A stretch of 43,411 bases of DNA from an uncultured Burkholderiales bacterium. GTDB lineage: Bacteria > Pseudomonadota > Gammaproteobacteria > Burkholderiales > Casimicrobiaceae. The notes beneath the pieces are model-generated. The model did no database searches, was not told the origin of the DNA, and saw nothing but the letters and a program-made list of their open reading frames with translations. The position numbers and the translations under genes were made by a program. The stretch's first letter is position 1, and every line of letters starts with the position of its first letter. This document shows positions 36,933 through 43,411 of this stretch, one piece after another. The stretch is from assembly GCA_937944385.1 (NCBI GenBank), contig CALDYQ010000024.1, positions 1 through 43,411 on the forward strand, in the 5' to 3' direction.

Positions 36933-38138
36933 TCAGTACATGCGTTCGACAGCCAGCGCGATGCCCTGGCCGACGCCGATGCACATCGCGCAGAGCGCAC
37001 GGCGGCCGCCGATCGCCTCGAGCTGATTGAGCGCGGTCGTGACGAGCCGCGCGCCCGACATGCCCAAGGGGTGCCCGAGAGCGATCGCGCCGCCGTTTGG
37101 GTTGACGCGCGCATCATCGTCGTCGAGCCCGAGCGCGCGCGTCACTGCGAGCGCCTGCGCCGCGAAGGCCTCATTGAGCTCGATGACATCGAAATCTTCG
37201 AGCGTGAGCCCGAGCCGGGCGAGCAGCTTGCGCGTCGCTGGCACCGGCCCGATGCCCATGATCCGCGGCGCCACGCCTGCGGTGGCCATGCCGAGCACGC
37301 GCGCGCGGGGCGAGAGGCCATGCCGGGCTGCGCCGGCTTCGCTCGCAAGCAAAAGCGCGCAGGCGCCATCGTTGACGCCGCTTGCGTTGCCCGCCGTCAC
37401 TGTGCCGTCAGGGCGAACGATCGGCTTCAATTTCGCAAGCGCCTCGAGCGATGTGGCCCGCGGGTGCTCGTCCCGATCGATGACCACCGGATCGCCCTTA
37501 CTCGCCGGCAGTGTGACCGGCACGATCTCGCGTTTGAAGAAACCCCGCGCCTGGGCTGAGAGCGCCCGCTCCTGCGAGCGGAGCGCGAAGGCATCCTGAT
37601 CGGCGCGACTGATGCCGAACTCGGCAGCGACGTTCTCGGCGGTCTCCGGCATGGAATCGATACCGTAGGCTGCCTGCATCTTCGGGTTCACGAAGCGCCA
37701 GCCGATCGTCGTGTCGTAGACCACCGCCTCACGCGAGAACGCGCTTGCGGCCTTGGGCATGACGAAGGGCGCACGCGACATGCTCTCGACGCCGCCCGCG
37801 ATCGCGACGTCGGCCTCACCGGTCATGATCGCGCGGGCGATCGAACCGACAGCGTCGAGCCCCGAGCCGCAGAGCCGATTGATCGTGGCCGCCGGCACGC
37901 CCTCGGGCAGCCCGGCGAGCAAGAGCGCCATGCGGGCGACGTTGCGGTTGTCCTCTCCGGCCTGGTTCGCACAGCCGAGGATCACTTCATCGACCTGCGC
38001 GAGGTCGACCGAGGTGTTGCGAGAAATCAGTGCCGCAAGCGGAAGCGCGGCCAAGTCGTCCGTGCGCATGCCGGACAGCGCACCGCCGTAGCGCCCGATG
38101 GGCGTTCGAATGGCATCGATGATGAGTGCCTCGGACAT
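36933..38138 (-). CDS. pcaF: 3-oxoadipyl-CoA thiolase PcaF (or close acetyl-CoA acyltransferase)
   Basis: A 401-residue thiolase. The acyl-accepting cysteine is C90 in [12 protein letters not shown], and the C-terminal catalytic pair is H356 in [11 protein letters not shown] and C386 in [10 protein letters not shown]. The segment [24 protein letters not shown] (55-78) and the length of 401 residues are characteristic of PcaF/PaaJ enzymes, which cleave 3-oxoadipyl-CoA to succinyl-CoA and acetyl-CoA at the end of aromatic degradation. It starts 3 bp after aroQ and is the last gene of the ubiK-to-pcaF run. No other pca or paa genes are visible, so a general beta-ketothiolase role cannot be excluded. 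Confidence 0.85.
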   Translation of the reverse strand: MSEALIIDAIRTPIGRYGGALSGMRTDDLAALPLAALISRNTSVDLAQVDEVILGCANQAGEDNRNVARMALLLAGLPEGVPAATINRLCGSGLDAVGSIARAIMTGEADVAIAGGVESMSRAPFVMPKAASAFSREAVVYDTTIGWRFVNPKMQAAYGIDSMPETAENVAAEFGISRADQDAFALRSQERALSAQARGFFKREIVPVTLPASKGDPVVIDRDEHPRATSLEALAKLKPIVRPDGTVTAGNASGVNDGACALLLASEAGAARHGLSPRARVLGMATAGVAPRIMGIGPVPATRKLLARLGLTLEDFDVIELNEAFAAQALAVTRALGLDDDDARVNPNGGAIALGHPLGMSGARLVTTALNQLEAIGGRRALCAMCIGVGQGIALAVERMY

Positions 38139-38141
38139 CGA

Positions 38142-38597
38142 TCAGGCCGCCTCGGCTTTTGCGGCACGGACCAGGCTCAGCGCGGCACGAAGGCCGAGAA
38201 GATAGGAGTCCACGCCAAAGCCGCAAATCTGGCCGCGCGCGATCGGGGCGATGACGGAGTGATGCCGGAACGGTTCGCGCGCATGGATATTGGACATGTG
38301 CACCTCCACGATCGGGACAGTGAGGATCGCAAGCGCATCGGCAATCGCGATCGAGTAGTGCGTCCATGCCCCGGCGTTGATGAGCACCGCATCGACCGCC
38401 TCGGCATGCGCGCGGTGAATGCGCTCGCACATTTCGCCTTCGTGATTCGTCTGGAAGCACTCGAGGCGAACGCCCAGTTCAGCGGCCAGATCAGCCAGTG
38501 TCCGGTCGATGTCAGCGAGTGTGGCGGTGCCGTAATGCCGAGGATCACGTCGGCCGAACTGATCGAGGTTGACGCCGTGCAGGACGAGAATATTCAT
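38142..38597 (-). CDS. aroQ: 3-dehydroquinate dehydratase, type II
   Basis: A 151-residue type II dehydroquinase. Its N-terminal HGVNLDQFGRRDPRHYG carries the catalytic arginine (R16/R17) and tyrosine (Y22). QTNHEGEM, INAGAWTHYSIAIADAL and the catalytic-histidine loop EVHMSNIHAREPFRHHS follow. The usual NLNxLGxREP motif is altered to NLDQFGRRDP, but the key residues remain. It dehydrates 3-dehydroquinate to 3-dehydroshikimate in the shikimate pathway, or in quinate catabolism. Its 3-bp distance from pcaF makes a catabolic role possible; its closeness to aroB favours biosynthesis. ATG 38597 is chosen because the fold starts at once (MNILVLHG). Confidence 0.94.
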   Translation of the reverse strand: MNILVLHGVNLDQFGRRDPRHYGTATLADIDRTLADLAAELGVRLECFQTNHEGEMCERIHRAHAEAVDAVLINAGAWTHYSIAIADALAILTVPIVEVHMSNIHAREPFRHHSVIAPIARGQICGFGVDSYLLGLRAALSLVRAAKAEAA

Positions 38598-38672
38598 GTA
38601 AGCCGGGGAGGATGTAGGTCGCTCGCTGTGAGCGTACACCAGCGCCCGATGCCGATCGGCCCACGCACCTCA

Positions 38673-39110
38673 CTAGCTCGCGTGCCCCAACGCCCAATGC
38701 ACGATCGCATCTGACTGCATCGCGCCGCTGGTGCGCGCCACCTCGCGACCGTGCTCGAACAGCACGAGCGTTGGGATGCTGCGGATGCCGAACCGCGCTG
38801 CAGCGGCGGGGGCATCCTCCGTGTTGAGTTTGGCCACCCGGACGCGCGGCTCGAGACGGCGCGTGGCCACCTCGAGCTGCGGCGCCATCATCCGGCAGGG
38901 GCCGCACCACGACGCCCAGAAGTCGACCAGGAGCGGAATATCGGTTTTCGCGAGATGCGTCTCGAACGCAGACTCGGTGAGTTCCACTGGATGCCCGTCG
39001 AAAAGACGTTCATGGCAATTGCCGCAGCGCGGGCCGTCCTCGAGCCGTGCGGCCGGCACACGATTCAGGCTGCCGCAATGCGGGCAGGGCAAATGAAGGA
39101 TGTCGCTCAT
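38673..39110 (-). CDS. trxC: Thioredoxin 2 (TrxC) with N-terminal zinc domain
   Basis: A 145-residue TrxC. The N-terminal zinc-binding cysteines are C9 and C12 (CPHC) and C29 and C32 (CGNC). The thioredoxin active site is W68-C69-G70-P71-C72, followed by IRSIPTLVLFEHGREV with the cis-proline. TrxC is a heat- and oxidation-tolerant thiol reductase. ATG 39110 is chosen because it starts directly before the zinc domain. It lies between aroB (73 bp upstream) and aroQ (75 bp downstream) and is probably cotranscribed. Confidence 0.95.
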   Translation of the reverse strand: MSDILHLPCPHCGSLNRVPAARLEDGPRCGNCHERLFDGHPVELTESAFETHLAKTDIPLLVDFWASWCGPCRMMAPQLEVATRRLEPRVRVAKLNTEDAPAAAARFGIRSIPTLVLFEHGREVARTSGAMQSDAIVHWALGHAS

Positions 39111-39183
39111 CTCGCGCACTCCGGATCGGATTGCAATGAACGATGAGTTTGGGGCGTGTCGCCCGCCGACAACGTGATCCGCG

Positions 39184-40302
39184 TCAATCGGCAACGGGCA
39201 GAGCCTGCACACGCCGGATGAAGGCGACCAGGTCTTCCGGAGAGAAGCTTCGGTCGAGCCGCGCCTTGCCGATCGCCTCGAGCAGCACGAGCGTGACTCG
39301 CCCACCCTCGTTCTTCTTGTCACGTGTCATGTGCTCGACCAGGCGCTCGGCCGGCACCCCCGGCGGACGCACGGGCAGGCCGAAGCGCTGGAAAAGGCAT
39401 TCGATCCGGATGACCTCCGCCTCCGTGAGCGCGCCCTGCTCGGCCGACAGCCGTGCAGCGAGCACGCAGCCCGCAGCCACCGCTTCGCCGTGGAGCCACA
39501 CGCCGTAGCCCATCTCGGTCTCGATTGCGTGACCGAAAGTGTGACCGAGATTGAGCAGCGCACGCAGGCCGAGCGTTTCGCGCTCGTCCTGGGCGACGAC
39601 GGCGGCCTTCAGCTCACAGGAACGCCGGATGATCCGCGCGAGCACCGCCGCATCGCGAACCATCAAGGCATCGGCATCTCGCTCGAGCTCAGCCAGATGT
39701 TCGGCATCGAAGATGAGCGCATGTTTGACGATCTCGGCAAGTCCGCAGGCGTACTCCCGCGGTGGCAGTGTGGCGAGCACCCCGGTGTCGGAGAGCACTG
39801 CGACCGGCTGATGGAAGGCACCGATCATGTTCTTGCCGAGCGGGTGGTTGATCGCAGTCTTGCCGCCCACCGAGGAGTCGACCTGCGCAAGCAGGGTGGT
39901 TGGGACCTGGATGAAGGCGATGCCGCGCTGGTAGGTCGCTGCGGCATACCCGGCGAGATCACCGATGACACCGCCACCCAGGGCGATGAGGGTGGTCTTG
40001 CGATCGCAGCGCGCGGCGAGAAGCGCGCTGTAGATGCGGTCCAGCGACTCCGCGGTCTTGTACGCCTCGCCATCGGTCAGCACGACCTCCACGAGCCGCC
40101 GCCCGAGGGTCTGGGCGACCCGCCGTACCTGCTCGGCATAGAGCGGCGCGACGGTCTCGTTGCTGACCAAGGCGAGCTCGCCTTTGACATGCGGTGCGTA
40201 GAGCGCGGCCTCGCCGAGCACCCCCGCACCGATGTGAATGGGGTAGCTGCGCTCGAAGAGCGCGACATCGAGCCGCGTCCGTTCCGGGGCTGCGCCGGTC
40301 AT
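39184..40302 (-). CDS. aroB: 3-dehydroquinate synthase
   Basis: A 372-residue AroB, the usual length. The NAD-binding and catalytic segments are ALGGGVIGDLAGYAAATYQRGIAFIQVPTTLLAQVDSS, GGKTAINHPLGKNMIGAFHQP, the zinc-ligand region LNLGHTFGHAIE and a second histidine in VWLHGEAVA. The lysine-rich MTRDKKNEGG also fits. It converts 3-deoxy-arabino-heptulosonate 7-phosphate to 3-dehydroquinate. Its start overlaps the ubiK stop by 4 bp. The shikimate kinase gene aroK, often beside aroB, is absent; ubiK takes that place. Confidence 0.96.
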   Translation of the reverse strand: MTGAAPERTRLDVALFERSYPIHIGAGVLGEAALYAPHVKGELALVSNETVAPLYAEQVRRVAQTLGRRLVEVVLTDGEAYKTAESLDRIYSALLAARCDRKTTLIALGGGVIGDLAGYAAATYQRGIAFIQVPTTLLAQVDSSVGGKTAINHPLGKNMIGAFHQPVAVLSDTGVLATLPPREYACGLAEIVKHALIFDAEHLAELERDADALMVRDAAVLARIIRRSCELKAAVVAQDERETLGLRALLNLGHTFGHAIETEMGYGVWLHGEAVAAGCVLAARLSAEQGALTEAEVIRIECLFQRFGLPVRPPGVPAERLVEHMTRDKKNEGGRVTLVLLEAIGKARLDRSFSPEDLVAFIRRVQALPVAD

Positions 40303-40571
40303 GACACCTTGCGGCCACCCGGCCCCGAGCCTTCGCTTCGGCTCGTCGGCGCGGTCCGGGCCTCCAGCGCCTCGACCTGACGCGAGAGCTCATCCACCTG
40401 CTCGCGCAGTGTGTCGAGCATCGCACGCTGGATGTCGAAATCCTGGCGGGTCACGACATCCATGCGCGCGAGCCCGGCGGATAACGTGGCTCGGAGGTTC
40501 TTCTGCAGTTCTTCGCCCGGGCTGCTCGCGGCAATCTCGCGCAATTGGGCGACTAGTTGATCCAGCGTCAT
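40299..40571 (-). CDS. ubiK: Ubiquinone biosynthesis accessory factor UbiK
   Basis: A 90-residue protein of the UbiK (YqiC/BMFP) family. The N-terminal amphipathic helix region LDQLVAQLREIAASSPGEELQKNLRATLSAGLARMDVVTRQDFDIQRAML is followed by a coiled-coil (REQVDELSRQVEALEAR, about 56-72) and a Ser/Gly-rich tail. Known UbiK helps the UbiJ-containing complex make ubiquinone under aerobic conditions. It is the first gene of the ubiK-aroB-trxC-aroQ-pcaF run and diverges from the nitrogen-regulated operon. Its promoter region neighbours the NtrC-like sites. Confidence 0.9.
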   Translation of the reverse strand: MTLDQLVAQLREIAASSPGEELQKNLRATLSAGLARMDVVTRQDFDIQRAMLDTLREQVDELSRQVEALEARTAPTSRSEGSGPGGRKVS

Positions 40572-40577
40572 CGTTTC

Positions 40578-40583
40578 AGTCTA
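40578..40583 (-). promoter_or_regulatory. Candidate -10 box of ubiK
   Basis: Minus-strand TAGACT, six bases before the ubiK ATG. The sequence 17 bases upstream (ATGATC) is a poor -35 box. If used, the leader would be almost absent. The upstream -35 region would lie against the first NtrC-like site. Confidence 0.3.
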
Positions 40584-40605
40584 GCAAAGGAAGGTACATC
40601 GATCA

Positions 40606-40622
40606 TGCACAGCCGCGGTGCG
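40606..40622. promoter_or_regulatory. NtrC-like binding site 1
   Basis: TGCACA-GCCGC-GGTGCG matches the NtrC consensus TGCACC-N5-GGTGCA at 10 of 12 positions. Its centre lies about 145 bp upstream of the predicted sigma-54 transcription start. Confidence 0.7.
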
Positions 40623-40655
40623 CGCACGGGCGCCAAACGCCTCGCTCGTACGAAT

Positions 40656-40672
40656 CGCCCCGTATTGGTGCG
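40656..40672. promoter_or_regulatory. NtrC-like binding site 2
   Basis: CGCCCC-GTATT-GGTGCG matches the NtrC consensus at 9 of 12 positions. It is exactly 50 bp downstream of site 1, about five helical turns, so both lie on one face of the DNA. Its centre is about 95 bp upstream of the predicted start. Confidence 0.55.
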
Positions 40673-40731
40673 CGTTCATTCGAAACACCACAGATGGCAC
40701 TCGGATAAACCACGTCGATGCCACCTATACC

Positions 40732-40747
40732 CTGGCACGAGGATTGC
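40732..40747 (+). promoter_or_regulatory. Sigma-54 promoter of the porin-glnK-amtB operon
   Basis: CTGGCACGAGGATTGC matches the sigma-54 consensus YTGGCACG-N4-TTGC fully. The invariant GG (40734-40735) and GC (40746-40747) are separated by 10 bp, as required. Transcription would start near 40759, leaving a 29-base leader before ATG 40788. Two NtrC-like sites lie upstream at enhancer distance. Confidence 0.9.
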
Positions 40748-40787
40748 GGCAGTGAGGTGTCCTTTCGACAACACCAGTGGAGATCAC

Positions 40788-41910
<1,123 letters not shown>

Positions 41911-41926
41911 TTTCGGGGGAATGCAT

Positions 41927-43369
41927 ATGACCAGTCTCAAAACGCTCTTTGCCGCGGCCACACTGGCCCTGGCCACGTTGATCCCGCTGGCGAGCGTCAC
42001 CGACGCCCTCGCCCAGTCTCCAGCCTCGACCCCCGCTGCAGCGCCCACGGCCGAGGGCAAGCCCGCCGAAGCAGCAGCCACCCCCGCACCCGCGGCAGCA
42101 CCGGCGGCCGAGGCCAAGCCGGCACAAGCCCCGACTCCCACCGTGCACAAGGGGGACGTCGCCTGGATGATGACCGCCACGCTGCTCGTGCTGCTCATGG
42201 TGCTTCCCGGGCTCGCTTTGTTCTACGGCGGTCTGGTGCGCTCGAAGAACGTACTGTCGGTGCTCATGCAGGTGATGGTGGTCTTTTCGCTCATCGCCGT
42301 GCTCTGGGCGATCTACGGCTACACGCTCGCCTTCGGTGGCGAGGGGGCGATCATCGGCAACCCCTCGAAGCTGTTCCTCGCGGGCGTGAACGGCGACTCG
42401 CTCGCCGATACGTTCACTGCCGACGTCAAGCTGCCCGAGTATGTGTTCATCTCGTTCCAGGCCACCTTTGCCGGCATCACCTGTGCACTGATCGTGGGCT
42501 CGTTTGCCGAGCGCATCAAGTTCTCGGCCGTGCTGATCTTCTCGGCGCTCTGGTTCACCTTCTGCTACATCCCGATCGCCCACATGGTCTGGGGCCCAGG
42601 CGGCTACCTCCTCGGCATGGGCGCACTCGACTTCGCCGGTGGCACGGTCGTGCACATCAACGCGGGTATCGCTGGCCTGGTCGGCGCCTATCTCGTGGGC
42701 AAGCGCCTCGGCTACGGCAAAGAGGCGATCCCGCCCCACTCGCTGCCGCTCACCATGGTCGGCGCCTCGCTGCTCTGGGTGGGTTGGTTCGGCTTCAACG
42801 CGGGCTCGAACCTCGAGGCCACCTCGGGTGCGGCCCTCGCCTTCGTGAACACACTCTTCGCCACCGCGGCTGCCGTGCTCGCCTGGTGTGTGGGTGAGGC
42901 CTTCTTCAAGGGTAAGGCCTCGATGCTCGGTGCCGCCTCGGGTGCGATTGCCGGCCTCGTCGCGATCACCCCGGCCTGTGGTTCGGTCGGTCCGATGGGG
43001 GCGCTGATCATCGGCGCGCTGGCCGGCTTCATCTGCCTGTGGGGCGTGACCGGGCTCAAAAAGATGCTCGGCGCGGACGACTCGCTCGACGTCTTCGGCG
43101 TTCACGGCTTGGGCGGCATCGTCGGAGCGCTGCTCACGGGCGTCTTCACGGCGCCGTCGCTCGGCGGCACCGGCAAGCCCGACTTCTCGATCGCGAGCCA
43201 GGTGCTGATCCAGGCCGAGGGCGTGGTCATCACGATCGTCTGGTCGGCCGTGGCGGCCTTCATCGCCTACAAGATCGCCGACCTGATCGTCGGACTGCGC
43301 GTCACCGACGACGAGCAGCGCGAGGGTCTCGACATCGTTTCGCACGGCGAGACCGCCTACAACCGCTGA
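41927..43369 (+). CDS. amtB: Ammonium transporter AmtB
   Basis: A 480-residue Amt protein. Residues 1-30 form a signal sequence, followed by an unusually long Ala/Pro/Glu-rich linker (about 31-72) before the first core helix. The Amt core includes LPGLALFYGGLVRSKN, the ammonium-site tryptophan region, and the two conserved pore histidines in DFAGGTVVHINAGIAGL and DVFGVHGLGGIVGALLTG. The C-terminal tail GLRVTDDEQREGLDIVSHGETAYN is the standard regulatory tail that meets GlnK. Start choice: GGGGGA at 41915-41920 sits against ATG 41921 but is correctly spaced for ATG 41927. No terminator is visible in the 42 bases that follow. Confidence 0.95.
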   Translation: MTSLKTLFAAATLALATLIPLASVTDALAQSPASTPAAAPTAEGKPAEAAATPAPAAAPAAEAKPAQAPTPTVHKGDVAWMMTATLLVLLMVLPGLALFYGGLVRSKNVLSVLMQVMVVFSLIAVLWAIYGYTLAFGGEGAIIGNPSKLFLAGVNGDSLADTFTADVKLPEYVFISFQATFAGITCALIVGSFAERIKFSAVLIFSALWFTFCYIPIAHMVWGPGGYLLGMGALDFAGGTVVHINAGIAGLVGAYLVGKRLGYGKEAIPPHSLPLTMVGASLLWVGWFGFNAGSNLEATSGAALAFVNTLFATAAAVLAWCVGEAFFKGKASMLGAASGAIAGLVAITPACGSVGPMGALIIGALAGFICLWGVTGLKKMLGADDSLDVFGVHGLGGIVGALLTGVFTAPSLGGTGKPDFSIASQVLIQAEGVVITIVWSAVAAFIAYKIADLIVGLRVTDDEQREGLDIVSHGETAYNR

Positions 43370-43411
43370 TCGACTGCCCACCGCTTCCGTCCCCCGCGCC
43401 GCCTCCTCCAC

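Overview
The window is a gene-dense, G+C-rich bacterial chromosome segment with strong G/C preference at third codon positions. The gene families fit a proteobacterium, most likely a betaproteobacterium: an NtrC/sigma-54-type promoter ahead of a TorF-like porin, glnK and amtB; glcD/glcE/glcF; ubiK next to aroB; a MaeB-type malic enzyme fused to a phosphotransacetylase domain; and a DUF3501 protein. No rRNA, tRNA, CRISPR array, insertion sequence or prophage was seen. The taxonomic call is an inference from gene content.

Layout. 1-2984 (+): periplasmic M14 peptidase, a MetC-type PLP lyase and glutathione peroxidase. 2952-4001 (-): a broken CoA-transferase gene. 4173-6032 (+): a family-5 solute-binding protein. 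6033-7002: nearly 1 kb without a convincing gene. 7003-9299: an exported DsrE-like protein, a bidirectional terminator, a DUF3501 protein and a CsgG-like lipoprotein. 9324-12706 (+): thyA overlapped by an Lhr-type helicase gene. 12736-18511 (-): glycolate/D-lactate oxidation operon (glcD, a second FAD oxidase, glcE, glcF, thioesterase). 18683-22569 (+): mfd, preceded by a terminator-like hairpin, then a DUF2784 gene. 22497-24800 (-): MASE1-GGDEF(degenerate)-EAL protein. 24910-27116 (+): threonine dehydratase and a metallo-beta-lactamase-fold hydrolase. 27076-29926 (-): maeB and a methyltransferase. 30146-34054: malonate-semialdehyde dehydrogenase and beta-alanine:pyruvate transaminase around an opposing aspartoacylase-like gene. 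34065-36822 (-): a sugar dehydrogenase/aminotransferase pair and a UPF0114 membrane protein. 36933-40571 (-): ubiK-aroB-trxC-aroQ-pcaF. 40606-43369 (+): nitrogen-regulated porin-glnK-amtB operon.

How the genes work together. The glc cluster oxidises glycolate and probably D-lactate. BauA-like and MmsA-like enzymes together would take beta-alanine to acetyl-CoA. AroB and AroQ are consecutive-pathway shikimate enzymes, and AroQ sits 3 bp from a beta-ketoadipate thiolase. GlnK and AmtB form the ammonium sensing/uptake pair, with strong sequence evidence for NtrC and sigma-54 control.

Most of the window is ordinary metabolism. The points most worth a second look are the doubly damaged CoA-transferase gene, the terminator-like hairpin just before mfd, a 17-bp tandem duplication between two oxidase genes, the paired NtrC sites shared by divergent operons, a perfect 14-bp hairpin in the end of glnK, and a two-gene set that could make a 3-amino sugar nucleotide. 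I did not find a clear, wholly new multi-gene system.
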